From Capitulum mitella (taxonomy: Eukaryota; Arthropoda; Thecostraca; Pollicipedomorpha; Pollicipedidae): a stretch of 64,000 bases of DNA. The notes under the pieces are model-generated. The model was given only the letters and a program-made list of their open reading frames with translations, had not been told where the DNA came from and searched no databases. Numbering within the stretch: the stretch's first letter is position 1; every line of letters begins with the position of its first letter. The position numbers and the translations under genes are program-made. This document shows, in pieces, positions 1-15,000 of the stretch. Where the stretch lies: assembly GCA_030062745.1 (NCBI GenBank), contig CP099841.1, positions 21,331,398 to 21,395,397 on the forward strand, given 5' to 3'.

Positions 1-88
1 AGAACTGGCGCTGTTCGGAGCAGCTGCGCAGCAACAGCTGGCCGGCCGAGCGGGACGGTGTCTCGAACCCGAACGTGTGCTCCTCGTT
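1..88 (-). CDS. Band 4.1-like 4, FERM F3 exon, cut by window edge
   Basis: After acceptor gccaccag it reads [20 protein letters not shown] then RSCSEQRQF and runs off the window. It corresponds to the F3 strand and C-terminal helix (F-x-F-x-T/S-P-S...A-C-K-x-L-W in relatives). The helix has LLLRSC where KHLWKC is usual. Downstream exons are outside the window. Confidence 0.85.
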
Positions 89-3000
89 CTGGTGGCAGTC
101 ACACGAACACGGCAATGTCACAGACTGCGCACGTCAGAAATGCTGACGTTTTGATGGAAACTGAAGGAAAGAAGCTGACGTGTAGCTGACGAGCTGCTGG
201 AAAATTCAACAGGTTCGGCGGAATATGACTTTTTCTTCGAATTTTTGTTCCCACAGTTTGGGGCTGAACGCTTCAATCGACAGGTCCGATGCACAATAAG
301 AGGTAATGCTGCCAGCACCTCGCTCACATCCGCATACGCGAGATCGATCGTAGTTGTCTGACGACTCGAGCAATGTGAACATGAACACCAAATGATAATA
401 CAGCGGCGAACGAGAGAGAGAGGGGATCTTCTTACATCCTTGTCTCGAACGCGAAGCATAAAGTTGTTTTTCTTGCAGAACACTTTGGTTATCCTCGGCC
501 TGTCAACGTAAAAGGAATTAAGGTCAGGAAGTTCAAAATTTAGAACACTGAAACGTCATCTCCGGACAAAAAAGACTCTACGCCACCTTCCTGCAACACA
601 GAGATGACTGACTACATTATCTGTACATGAGGACATGAAGCAATGGCAGTTCGAAGAATTCTGGCCAAGGAAATGCGGCATAAGCGCCACGTACTAATGC
701 TCTAAGCCAAGCGCCAAAAGAGACATCGTTCATATTGTGCGAAGACCCTCACGCAACACTGGCTTACCAGAAATAGCTGCTGACCTTTTCTTTTCCTTTT
801 AGAACTAACACGCCCGAAGGTGCTAAGCCAATAAAAGATTCGGCATGTTGTTCACCCTGGAAAACATGAATCTGTCATGTTCAACAGCGTTCGTTCAACG
901 GTGTGTCGTATATGACTAAGATTCCAAAGCAAGAAAGAAGTGCAAACAACAATGGTTTGGTAAACGTAAACACTGAACGACATGATAGCAAGAAACCCAG
1001 AATGTCCGCACTACTTGCCTGTCATGCTGAACAATGGCAACACAGATTCACGGTTTGTATGAACGGGATCCCTGACGTGACGGGATCCCTGACCTCCATC
1101 CGTGACGCAGTTTATGGAGGATTCGTAATTATGCCACGAATGTTTCGAAGCTCGACAACGATGTAAAACGAAGCACAAGAAGACCCCCAAGAGGTGAGAC
1201 ACCTGACATCCTACTCGGCCAGAACCTCAATCATTATGGAGAGCGCTGCGTGCCTTGCCGGCTTGACGGCGCGCTCCGTTAACTCACCAGGACGGGGTAG
1301 AGGTCAACTCCGTACATGTCCAGCCAGCGCACCTTCTCCAGGAACACTGACTCCGCCTCCGCCGGCGTCTGACCTCTGAAAGGCGCCACGCCGTCACAAT
1401 ACGCCACGCGGCAACACACAAACATAAAGCGCACAAACAGTCATCGGAGTCACCAGGCAAAACGAATAATTTCAAAACAACGGTACGTCATTTACGACCG
1501 GTGTCGTGACAACGTAATGGTAAACCGGAACACAAAAAGGTGACGTCAGCCAACATTTTGTCAGCCAACAATGATGGTAATTGGTAAGTGACTTACACCA
1601 GAGTTCTGTGCACCTCTGCCATTCTCTCCTCGTTTGTCGCACGTTCGCGACACAGATGAAACTCTCCGGAGTAGATGTCCGTGTGTGTGGCCGGGTCAAA
1701 GTCACCCAGCTCAGCTAGCGACACCACATGCACGTGTGAACACACATGAACGAACCACGTTCAGCGCGTGCAGTCCAAACGTATCGGCATCATTGCGGAC
1801 CGAGCCTCGTGTCCCAGAAGCGTGTGTTCAAAGCGAGGCCTTGGAATTAATTCAGCATTACTGGGAATTTCATACGACAGTATACTGCACAAATGAGCGT
1901 TTGAATAGACTTTAGAACTGCAATGGCAACAGAGATGTACGTGACCAAAGGACCTCAGTTGGTTCCGAAACAGGCGAAGGCATAGTTGAACAAGGCTGCG
2001 CTTACCGAAATAGCTGATATTAACAATGCCAGTTGTCAACTTTAAACATAGCCATCACTTTTGATGAGGTGCGAATAGACAAAGAAATGGTCGACACGGC
2101 TTACACTGGACAACATATGCCCCCAACTCCGCTGCCATTTCTGGACTGACAGGAAGTCGGCCGTCCACGATGTCTTTTTTGACTTGCAAGAAAAACTGAT
2201 ACCTGCGGGCAAGGTAGTACAGACATGATGATCTCTGCTGGTACTGTACAGCACTGCGTCAACTTTGATGCTTTCAGCACTTTTATAACGGACTAAAACC
2301 AGCAGACATCTGCATCTGCTTCAAACCGGGCTCGGCTCTACGGGAATGTTCCGCATTAACACGTGTTTTGAAACGGAATGGGCAAACCGCAGCCTGTTAC
2401 CTTAAATAACAACCTATGATATGCATGGCGTCTCAGAACTGCACACTTATGGAAGTTCAGAGCGATTTACCACAGTTTTCCCCCATGTCTTATTCGGGCA
2501 CGTCCTATTTACAGTTGCGGCATGACGCCACGGGCGGGCGCATGCCAATGAACGCCTGCGTCCAGGGGCCAGTAACTTTCATTCTGGGTTCCGTATTCCG
2601 AGACAAAATGTGGTGCACGCCAACACCCATCAAATTAATTTCACAAAAAAGTGTCTGATAATTATTCACTTCGTGACTTTAACCGCAACACATAAAGCTC
2701 GTTAAAGTATTTGATTATTTTACTTCGTAGCTCCTATTCTCATTCCGCAACTTCATCTGTCGGAGGTAGCATCTGTCGCATGCAAGCATTACTCACCTTG
2801 TAACCTTACGCTACAAGTTACGGGGTCGCATATGAATACTTCTCACCTTGTAACCTCATCCCGCAGTTTACAGGGATCTGTTGCATAAAACATGACGCAG
2901 AAGTAGAGCACTAACGGACTGGTACCTGGAACAGACATTGCGATGTAAACACTGAACAGAAAGTGAGACATCACGTAAGGCGTCCGTAAGCCGACCAAAC

Positions 3001-6000
3001 AGATATGTCTTAAGTCATTAATATATTGCTGATAATATCACACTTCGTGTGAATGGTTTGCAGCCAGCTAACAAAACGTGTCGTGCTAGTATGTTTAAAT
3101 TTTCAGGTCAGCTCCGAATGTGCGCCCACACCATCCCTGTGATCACAGTTCGTGCTGAACAGAGCTTGTTGCCAGGCCTCAACATCGCATGCGATCGCGC
3201 TGTTCCAGTTGAACGGCTAATTTTCTGGCGGGATTTTTATGTGCCGACATGAACGACATGACCGCGAGGCAGTCGGCCCGACTCTGTCCTGGCCAGCTGC
3301 CAGATGACCTGCGGACCACTACCGAGCTCCGCAGCGGCTCGAACATCGTCTGTCCAAACAGAGGAACAGCGGTGCACCGACCGAGGTACCGAGCTCGTAT
3401 AGCCAACGGGTAGAACATTCAGATTTTCTTCGATGAATGATGGATGATGGTCCTACGCATATACAGTGCCGCAGTCATTACATAGACTGCTACATTTTTA
3501 ATTGGTATAAAGCGCATACATTTGGTATTCAAAGGCCGATAAAATTGGTATTCGAAGGCGTCGTGCCGATCGGGGAACAGTAATGCATTTAGGCTGTCAC
3601 GAAAGAACACTGATACACTTACCTTTAAGCTGTTTTATCGCTTTTTTGTCCGGGTCAAGCCATTGCTGGAAAGCAATAATTTAAATTGTGTGAGTAATCT
3701 GGAACACGATTTCGTAATATAAACAACGATATTTCACCGCTACCGTTGTCCACAAGAACAGCAGACGACCCAGTCAACTCTCATATCATGGTTACATAGC
3801 ATGAATACCACATGGTCTCAGGTTACACCATCTTTGCTAAGATATGACGCAAAATCAGATGTAAAGTTTGTTCAGGGTTATCGATCAAAATAAGTAATTC
3901 TTTGCATGAATTTGCAATAAAACTACGATTAGACTGACAGAGCACAAATACTATCAACGACGTCATTGTGAACAACACATGGACCGGCAATATTGGGTGA
4001 ATCTGCTATCTTTCAGTCACTAGGAGACATTTCTTGGTCTCCTTGGGGACTCACGAGTGCAATTTGGGGTTTCAAACGGCGCTAAATATTCCGCCTCGCG
4101 TGGCTCCAGAAATGGTCCGTCTGTTGATCTCAGTTTCCGTCACGAGGTCACATCACATAAAAGCTCCAGAACAGATGACAATGCGCTGACAACTTTAGAG
4201 ACTGACTAAGACTCCAGCAACAGAATTAGATTAATCTGGTTTTAGATTGCCCTTTTCGCCATCACAACAACCCATCGCATTACACACAAAATTCCGAGAC
4301 TAAGCCACAAAGTCTGGTTGCGTCATAAGCCAACCACTGAACTGGTTGACTGCTCCAGGTTAAATAAGTAAGGTAAAAGTGACATTAGTTTCATTATTTA
4401 TGTAATGTTTCCCTTTGGTCGCAAGGGGTACAACCATCCAAGAAACGACGCCAAGTCACAACAGAGAAACCACGAAAACGATCATTGTTGTCTTTTACAT
4501 GTCATATCTGAATAGTGCTGTCTTATAATTAACATAAGTAGTATATACAACATCACAGATTCCTGGTATACATTTTGGAAATTATAATCCATGGGAAAGA
4601 AACGCACGAGAACAAAATGTTCCATTTAAACCATGCCTTAGCTTTAGTTCATGTTTCATGACATGACATCTTAGTGAGTGGGTTAACCTTCGTCTGAATC
4701 ATAGCTATATTATTTAGTGAAGGTGCTGCACATCGCAGATCGTCCACCACAGTGGTGCTAAGAAGCTTGCAGGATTGTGAATGAAATATACCGGGCCTCA
4801 ATATCAAGCAAAAATAAGAGCAAAACAATGAAAGTGACAGGGGCAGGTTCAGCAAATACATCAGCGTTCAAAACGACTATCCTGGATCGATGTCTGGTTA
4901 TCTGTCCAAAGTTCAACTGCTGTGGCCTTTCGTCGAGGATGGGAATACGATGGCCACTACAGCAACGTCTCTGGATTTCGCGGATTGTTTGACGGATAAC
5001 CGCAGCGGCGTCACGTGACCCGCCGTTCCCTCGCCACTAGCAGACTCGTGCTCGGCGTGTCACAATTACGACCAGTCCTGACTGGTGATTAATTGAGGCC
5101 GTAAATCAAGACGTGATCGCACACCACCATCTGGCCCGTTCGCGGCGCGTTTTTCGCCGTGTTCCGTAAAAGACGCGGCGACTGGTTGAAGCGCCACCGA
5201 CGAGTCTAGGTAGCCGTCCGCCTCACTGCAGTCTCGTGCTAAAGTCCCGCTGCCTGACCCAAGAGTTGAAAAGCCGCGGTCAAAAGTTGACTAATCTGAA
5301 CCACGATTAACATGTACCCCAAAACGGTGTCCGGCAACACGCTCGCTTTGCAACGTTGTTAACAGGGCAAACACGGTCTTGCTGTCGAGCGTAGTTTTGG
5401 AACCACAAGCAACCGGATAATTCAGGTACATCAGACCCTGAAAGCGGTCCAGGACCAGTCCAGGTCGGTTCAGGAGCCGTCCCGGCTGCCATGTACATCG
5501 CGCGCCAGGCAGCGCCAGATAACAGCATCCCTCTGGAGATGATCTCCTCGTGCGCCCCTGAGCACCACAGCGCTGCGACGCCACTACATGATGTTTGTCT
5601 GTTATCCGAACCGACAAAAAAAGCGACACGAATGGAGCGGTGAAAGCAGGTGGACACGCTAGGCTGGTCCTTCGTTTGGCAACTATTCTTCACGTAAATA
5701 TAATCCCACTGTGTACGACCACGAAGCTCCAGGAGTCGTGACCGGTTCTACCGGTAATCAAGCAACTCTGCTGAATTGCTGATGAGAGGCAAGACCATCG
5801 ATCTTTTCAATAATGTAAAGCTGCTGAGACTAGGACCGGTAGGCGCCTAGACAACGGGCGACAACCCCGGATGAAACTGTCCGGCCGTGGAACCGAGCCG
5901 CATAACGGACCAACAAAACATCGCAAGCCTTGCAGCTGGTGCCAGAGGGATCACCAGCCGTTGAGAGGAGTTAAAAACCTCACCAGCTGCTGACGGGATT

Positions 6001-9000
6001 TGAAAACCCGTATTTCTGTTCGTTAAGAAGAACTGAAAAAGCTTACCGGTTGTTGAGAGGAGTTGACGAATCTTAGACCGAAGTAGGCCGTCTCTCGCAC
6101 ACGGAGTTGGTGGCACACGCTGTCCAGCAGCTCCCGTCCCGAGCTGCCATCCTGTCGAAAACCGACCATACATCAGAGGAGGCCCTCAGCTCCCAGACTC
6201 CAGCGGGGACACCGGGCTCTGCTCGTCACACTCGCACAAACCAGCTCAGGGTCGACGTAGCCGCCGCAAAACACGAAACAACGAATGCTGCTGCGATGAC
6301 GTCGGTGATGCGCTTTCGTTTTCGCAATCTCGAGGCAAAAGAAACACAAAAAAAAAATATCTAAGGAACATTATCTGAGAAGCTGACGCGGAAGCTCTCG
6401 CAGCTACCATGCGCAGAGCCGTCGGTTACACAACAGATCGGAACTGTTAGGGCGTTTCTCTGCTTTAGTAAAAAAAGCACTGGTTCACGTTGGAGATCAG
6501 CGATGGTTTGGGATGGCAAACGGAAAAAATCTGGAAGCAGAGTTCCATGTGGCGAATGGCCGCACGATTGGTATACCAGAGAGCTCTAATTGTGGACATA
6601 ATGCATGAAAAACTACATACCATACAGTAATCTTTTCTCGTTGTGTATACTGAAATTGTTGACTTTGCCACCTTAGTTCTTTTCCGTGTGACTGTTATTC
6701 GATGTTTTTGACTTAAAATTGTGCATGCCAACCTACGGGGATACTTATACTATAATTACGTTATAAATATGGCGGTTCATTTGCCTTTGGGAACATTTAG
6801 ACAACTGACTAAGCATAACCGTCATCCTCTTCTTTTTTTCTCTCTCTCTCCCTCTCTCTCATTTCCCTAGCCGCAACCCCTTCACCTCCTTCCAGATGTC
6901 TTTGCTCCGCGGCTCTGATAGCTGGTGCTATATGCATTTGCCCGCCTCAACAGTCTTTGCCGTCCTTCGTCGGAGCACGGACACTGCTCTCCTGCCACGT
7001 CATCCTGCCCGACCGGAACCTCGGGCCGCTCCCTCGGCCGGAGGAAGAGAGGCCCGACCTCAGGAGGGCCCTCTTTCAGAAGAGGACGCTAATGCCTAGT
7101 GCGGAGCTCAGTGTCAGCTGGACGCCCGATGAGTGGACGCCGCACTGGGCACCCATTCGGCGTCGCTGCTGCTGGTCGGATGCTGTCTGCCGGTTGAGCC
7201 CACGTCGGGCTGTGCCTGAGCGGCCGTGCGTGGCGGCGGTAAGGTGCCGTCCTGTGCCCACCGAGAGCCGGGCGACCTTCAGTGAGTGGCCGCCCACGAC
7301 TGCTGGGCCGGCTCGAAGAGGGCTGAACGGGAAGACCGACAGAGAGCTCGGGCTGGAGGATCTGTGGCTTCAGGAGCCGGTCTGCAGTCGCGGCTGCTTT
7401 GCGCCGGATCCGGCTTCTACAGAGTGTGCTGTTCTGTTTTGTTTTCGTCGCTGTGTTTCTGATCTCGACTTTTCGCGTACTTGTTTTTTGTATTCGTGTT
7501 CCTTTCTTTTGCGTCGTGTGGCGTGGTGGGGGTAGCGCCCACGGGATGGTGTTCACCCATACCCTGGTGGTCTGATCAACTGCCGGCTGCTTCCTCAGTG
7601 GTCACTTTCACCTTCGGTGCTTAGCTTTATTTTGTGCTTGGCGTGCTTTCGTTCATCCCTCATTCATTCCGCCCTTCTTTTATTCTTATGTGATGCGATA
7701 TCTTATCGCGCAATAAACACGGATGAATGGAAAAATACAAGCAAATGGCCGCTACTTACTGACTGCTGGGAACCGCAAACCTCGCAAGATTAAAGCTCGA
7801 AAACGGGCCAACATGCCATCGTTGGATCTCGAGGTACGTGACTGATTTCGAAGGCAATCATCTATGTTTCGTTGACGTTAATTATAAAGTAAAATGGGCA
7901 AACCATCGTCACGACCCTAACAATACCCGACTCCAGGTTCTGGGAATGTACGAAAAGTATTGTTTACGGCTGGGTGTCGGTTAATTTTCTGTCTCCAAAT
8001 TCGGTTCCCTAACACCGTTAGTTTTTCGACCAAGCCGAGGACTCGTCATGGGCGCAAAATGACCCCAGTAGTCGGCGTGCCCGAAAACACCAATAAACAA
8101 CAACAGCCAAGCCGAGGACGGCGTGTTTTCCACTGGTTGCGGTGAAGAGGCTTAGTTCCATTGCCCGAGGAGCCGGGAATCAGATGAGGGCCAGCTCATC
8201 CCCGGACTGGCCGTCGCTCGAGGCTGCTGACACGTCACGCGCCGGGCACGCTGATCAAACAAAGGAGTGGTCTCACTGAGGTGCGGATCAGCTCACCGGC
8301 CACAGCCGAACAGCGGTGTCTGAGAGGTCTCACTGACGTGCGATGACGGAGGGGAGGTCTCAAGGAGCTACGGTGTCTGACGAGACGTCTCACGGAGGTA
8401 CGGTGCATGAGGAAAGGTCTCACGGAAGTGTGGTGCCTGAGGGAAGGCTCACGGAGGTACGATGTCTAAAGGGAGGTCTCACGGAGGTACGGTGCCTCAG
8501 GAGATGTGCCACGGAGGTGCGGTGGCTGAGGAGAGGTCTCGCTGAGGCTTATGCTATCCTGGCACTCGACAGTGCATCTCGCGGGACTCCCTTTGCAGAG
8601 TGGTTTTTCCACTTCTCTCTCTGAGGTCTGGCGCTATTATGTGGCGGAAACTGGACGGTCAAGGATGTTGTGTTTCAGGGACACACCGCAAAACGTCCAA
8701 CGCACCGCCCCATGACCAACAGATGTCGTGTATGTGTTTTATGATGCAGCTCATGAGCTCCACCACAGCACCACCACTGGAGAAAGGTTAAACAAGGAGA
8801 CACATGGCCGCGCTGAAACCACTCACAGTGCTGTCGCAGCGTACCTTATTTCGCTACTATGCTGACTGGGTTACCCCACCAAAATTCGAGCGATAGTCTG
8901 TGCAAAACCGCTCTAAAAATACATTCTTCTCGAAATCTCTGACTACTTCTATGGAGTGCAGCGAGCTACAGCAGTTCCTGTTACTGCCTTTTGGAGATAA

Positions 9001-12000
9001 TCTTTTACGGCAGCCTAAGACGACAGGCTAAAAACCCTGCACGAACACGCTGATGGGCTGATGGCGCGGGGCGGCCCGGCAGCCGCCAGAAACCGAAAAA
9101 TACCGATACAAGACCGATAGCGGCTGCAGAGCAGGAATGACGCGTGGAGTCATGGCAGGGGGCATGTGCGAGCAGTGGTGGATGTCTGAAATACCGACTT
9201 TTCAGTTACTCAGGAAAGAGCAATGCCGCTTGTATTACTCGCAAATAATCAAAGCATTTTATTGGCACGGCTCGCGTTTGTGTTTTGGAATACAACCAGT
9301 GCAGTAGCCTCGGGTCGCATGGGTGTAAGTCGCTTGCGTCACATATTGCTACCTCGTGATTTAGATACCATGTTCATAATTGAAAGAGTGCGTTGTATTA
9401 CGCCCGCTTCATGGAAACTGCACTTTGTGGCGTAACCTTTCGGTGTTTTCACCGAAGTGCGTTACTAAGGTCTATCTAGGTCTACTAGGATCGAAGTGCG
9501 TTACTAAGGTCTACTAGGATCTATCTAAGGTAGAGATAGATCACTTTGCAATGCTTATGGTCTCTCACAGAATGATTACGGCAAAAATTTAGCCACGCCG
9601 TGTAATTTTGTAAAGCCTTTCGAAGGTCGCAGTTGACTGACGTATGCCCCAAAATACGCCAGAGGTGGCCGGGATGGGATTATTGGACAGCCAATTAAGC
9701 ACGGTGCCAATCCGTAAGTTCAATCAGGATCATATGGTAGATACAGGGAAGTGGAGGTCCAATGGAAGCTGCGGCGTCTGTAAGGTACATTTATGGAGGG
9801 ATTTGGCGTTATTGCATGTGTTCTGTTGTATGGAATGGGTGAAGTCTTCCAAACATCTTATGATGAGCAAATCCCCTCTGGCATCAGCACTGGAAAAATG
9901 GACGAATTCGAGGTTTCCTTTCAGGCTTTAGGCTGGCTGGCTCCTTGCTTACGAGTGTTAATGCTTTTAATATTGCACCTAATTCGCATACGTTATTCAG
10001 AGACTAATGACAAACCCGACCATTTACATATGGAAATCTAAATATCAGGTCCTTTGATTCGTTACTTGCTGGGGAGGGGGAGGGAAGGGGAACGTCAAAC
10101 AGCCCCACTTTTTTGCAGCACAATTTTATAATCGAACATCCCAGTTTCGTCAAATTCTCAATGCTCTTCGATACATCAGTTATGCATGTATTGATGGAAA
10201 ACATGTTGTCGACTTCATTTAAGGTCGTGTCATTGTAACGTCACAAAGACGACGATGCCCAAATATTTTACTCTTTTGAAAGTTTGCTTGAATTTCACCC
10301 ATGTACTGGTCGTGCGAGATGGTCGACAGTGTGCAGTATGTGACATAATGACACGAGACGCCAATGCAGACCACACATGACCTCACACAAGGCCATCACA
10401 GGAGAAATGTACGTGACCGAAATTTCTTAAATATTGTGCCGAATTTGTTCATAAAACCAATAATAACAGCAATTTCAGTACTTTCTTTTGCAAACATGAG
10501 TACATAGGGACATCTGATGAAGTTGTAAGGTGTTTTACGACCCATATTAGATATCTGTAAGACGAAAATGTAATGTTTAAATAAATATCTGTAAGACATT
10601 CGCCTCTTAGTACCGAATGACCTTTGCCACCATTTTCGTCATACTACGCATACATTTTTGTAGTACGGCCTTAGGATGCATGATCTCCAATTTGCACGAA
10701 GAAAAAACAGCGCACCCAAATCGGCCAAATATTGACCTTTGATGTGACCGTGACCTGACATAATACTAGCGTCCAAGCCTATGTATCAACCGGGGTGGCA
10801 TATTCCGTGTAATCGACTGCCGCTTGCGTTAGCCGTTGCCGTTTGCGCTGCCGTTGGTTACCGAGTTATCGAGGGTGCCTGGCGCCTCGTCCTCCCAGCA
10901 AGTACATGCTGGTGGATTGCCCCAGTAACTGCCCGGTTAAAAATGCGACAACTTAGTGAGAGATGCACTTACAGTTTCATATTTCATGGCGAAAAACAAT
11001 GGGAAAAAAATCGTACGAAAGCTTCTGTTTTCAAAGAAAACGTGCGGCATTTGACTACCACGTGCCAATGGCAGCAGAACAAAATTGACGCGGGGTGGGC
11101 ATGGACATTTGTTGTGTTGTTTTGCCCCTTGCAGCAAGATTCACGGAATATTCATATGGACGTTTTTGACGAAAGTGATAAGCAGCACCTCCCCTTATCG
11201 TTTCGGACGGTTATACAACGCAGAGTGACTGATTACAAAATAATGTGTAGACGCCGATGTTACTAAACTGGCATTTCCATGAAGACATTGGAAAATACTG
11301 CCTGGTCACTGGGCTATTTAATGACGCTCTCGACTGCCAGGGTCATTTCGCGTCGCAACCTCTCGCGCCGGTTGTCGCGAGTGACGGCGAAATGCCGCTA
11401 TTACCCGGACTCGAACCGGGGACCTTTCGGGCACTGGAAAATAATGTGTTGTTGATGATACAAAAGTCATATTTCCGCGAAGATATATCAGCTTTACAAA
11501 CAGAACCATACGCCACGAACAAGCAAACGTGCCGATGTTGTTTCCTGTGCGTGCCATTACCATGACACTCTTCAGATACGGTTCAGTCATGATCAGGTGA
11601 GCCGGCTCTGGACGCTGGTGCGCAGCTGCTACGCGAGGTCGAGCCAGACCGGTATCACTAGGCGCCCGAGGCTACTGCGTACCACAGTGGCGCGGCTGAC
11701 CCTACGGGAGCAGGCCGGTAAAAAGACTCAGCTCGAGTCCTCGTGACGCAATGATTCCGCGCCAGCCCTGGCAGCCGCCGGAGCCTGGCGGTGGCAGCGG
11801 CTCGGTCAGAGACCGGCGGCTGCCGGCGGCGGCGCGGGCCGACCGGTCCGGCCCGGTCCGGCCGGCCGGCCGAGCCGCCGGCAGCCGCCGCCGCATACCG
11901 CCGCTCCCGCCATCCCGCTTAGCGGCCGAAATCCCGGCCGGCCGGCCACTCCCGACCGGCCGTCCGCCGGCCGGCGCACGCAACGGCCCGAGGGGGCCGG

Positions 12001-15000
12001 CAGGGGCGGGGGGGGGGGACAGAGCCGAGTTGGCGCCGAGGCAGGAGCCGAGTATACAGAGCAGCAGCCCCGGACAGCTGGAGACCTTGGACGGTACTGA
12101 TGTAGTCAGCACGCACTCGAAAGCAGAACGTGTGGATGAACTGGTGACACCAGCAAACCTGTCGGGCTGGTGTCACGCTTTGCGTGATGACTCCTGCTTG
12201 TCTAAAACAAACACAAACAGAGCCTTAACCAGCTAGTTCGTATTGCCAATGATGAGGTTCTCAGAAACTGCCGGTTATATTTTTCCCTATCAATTGGTCG
12301 CGGCCGCAAGCGGGGAATTTCACTGCCGTGCTATTTTGTGACGTAAACGACACCACGGCGTCGTTAACGTCGAACACTGAGTCCATCCATGGACTCAGTC
12401 ACGGGAGGCTGAGCCGCGACACGCCGCGGTGAAGTTTGCTTTTGCTGGCGTAATTCCCAAACTTGGTAAAAAGTCCGTTTTGTGCGTTTGCAACATTTTG
12501 ATTCTGCTTCGTTATGAGCCGCAGATCAAAACTATCAGCATGAGCCGAGAGATGAACATTTGCGGTAGGTAAGACTCCAAGGAAGGAAGACTAGGACTTC
12601 TTCGTCCCCTGGCCGAAAATCCGTTACCACGCGCTTGAATGACACATCAGTCCTTTTTAGAATGATGGATTTGCAAGTGCTACCCGATCAAATGTGACCT
12701 GACATGACCCCTTTGATGTTACGCCAAAAAACGTGAGATCTGGAGGTTCAAGGACGCTGTTGCAACCAGTCTTGTGATGACCATTTCTGACTATAAGTCT
12801 TCAGCAAAGGCTCCTCGCCATGAATCTCCTACAAAAGATCCGTAGTCATGAAACTATAACATGGCAGCGTTCGTGCCAAATCTGTCGGTGCATAAGAGTA
12901 AGAGCGTTTGAAAGCTGAGGGACTTGGCAGTTTCCGAAGATTTTCTTTCCGTGGAACGCCGTTATGTTACGGACATGCAACATTTGCAGGGGCACCGCCT
13001 ACCTGCCTTTTAATCATGCTAATCCCATTCGTCCATGACATGCGGTCATAGCCAATGGCGAGAATCATGTTCCTCATGTAATCAACACTGCAACGTCGAT
13101 GCGACGACAGAAACGCTCGGCAGCATGGGCATCTATGTGAATTTAAGAGTCACGCCGGCGCAGCTGCTACTGGGGCGCGTCCGCGACCGTGACCGCCGTG
13201 CCGGTACGCTGCGACTGGGGCGCGCCGGCGACCCTGACCTCCGTGCCGGTACACGGCCGAGTGAGAACGGCCCGTTCGGCCCGCCGACAGAGCGCCGCCG
13301 ACGGATGCCGCGGCCGGCCACCTGCCAACCTGCCGGCGGCGATGCAGCTCGCAGCTCGTCCGCCGCGGCCGCCGAGCGCAAACATCACGCTGCCGCCCGT
13401 CCGGAACAGAACGCCGGTCGCTGACCGCCTAATGGGTGCAAATAGTATTCAGGGGATCCAGGCAGCGGACAGGCTGCAGCTCCCACCGCGGCGTGCAGGT
13501 GCCGACCGCCGGACGCCGCTGGCCAGGCTGCGTCACGGCGACGACCACACACGACATGCGTGCTCCACCCATCACGTGCACCGACAGGAACGCCGGGCGC
13601 CGAAAAATGGCCACCACCGACAGGTTTCTGGGCCAAACCAGCAGGCGAATATTCGTGATAACCCGTTGCCGTTGTTCCTAATGCCGAAGTCAGGCGAAGA
13701 AGTCATGTGCATCACACTCACTTACAGGGGCGTCGTTTTGTGAACATAATCTTTGGGGTCCGGAAATGCTGCCGGGCAGCCGAATCTTCCCCCAGATAGG
13801 AAATTATCATCGGATTCGGGCCATTTCATGTTGCCGAGTGTCGCTGTTCCAAAATGCATTTTGCCAACAAATACTGTAGTCGTATAACGTACGTAATGTC
13901 TATATGATACAGACATATATGTCACCAAGTATCAAAACTATAAATGCATCGCGTGTTCGCTGCCAACAACACTGGAAACGTTCCTGGAACGAAGGTCGTT
14001 TTCGTTTAAAGCTGCATTGGTGGGAGGCAAATCAATACTGCTGGGCCCAGATTTAAATTGGTGGGGCTTGTGCCCTACCAAAAAGAAAACAAAGACCTCT
14101 GCTTACTTGCATTATCATTCCATGTACTCCGTGGTGGTCAGTAACCATGGCTTGATTTTCACCTTATGCGTACAAAAAAAGATGGAATCAACGAATTGGA
14201 CCTCAACCCACCATTGACTGAAGGGGACAAAAACTACCCCTGGCGAATTTCCGTCATGGGTGTCTCAAAAACAAGTGAAGGCACATACTTAAAACCCTGA
14301 AAACTATTTTTACATCACACCTGCACATTCGTATAAAAATTCCCATCAAGGTCGTTCATATTCATGTCCAAAAGGCGTCATAAAGACGACCATATTTACG
14401 ATTTTCATCTATCGGATTCCAATTCATTTGTTTTTTGGTTGCACAGGTCACGTGCAAGGTGCTGGTATGTTGCGATATTTGTCATAATGCCGCGATTACG
14501 TTACCTCGTTATTGATTACGTTATCTTGTTCAGTCACAGGTTTATATTACGGTACTGGCGTCATCTGTCCTTTATCTGCAACATTATGATTCAAACAAGC
14601 GGGTATTTTGTTAGATGGTAAATGCAGCGTTATCAATCGATGCTGAATTTGATCAAATCGATCCAGCAGCTGCTGCAGTAATAAATAGAATAGTGACCTC
14701 ATTTCACCATTCCCAGCGGCCTGAATCGGGACGAATATCAGCCATGTCGATGTGTATGATACGCCTCGAGTATCTAAATTATTTATAATGAGGTATGGGT
14801 AGAATGTGACGACATCCTACCTTTTGCACCAAGAGATCGTTACCAGATATAGCAAGTTTGGATGTGATCTTCACCTGCGACCTCATCAGTACTCCGTAAC
14901 TTAAATTCTGTTATATTCCAAGGTCGCACTATGAAGGGCTATTGCTTGGCATTTGAATAATTCAAACCCGTCGGTAGTTCAAGAGATATCACGGGCAAAA

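Noticed and set aside
1-110. A Cys-containing plus-strand frame at the window start.
   Set aside because: It is antisense to the FERM F3 exon, which has clear homology and a splice acceptor.
5500-5545. Minus-strand HEEIISR as the end of the missing band 4.1 exon (EEITR).
   Set aside because: No GT donor follows and upstream residues do not match the FERM F1/F2 junction.
11404-11420. A tRNA gene on the minus strand.
   Set aside because: Only the T-arm and B box are intact; no acceptor, D or anticodon stem could be drawn.
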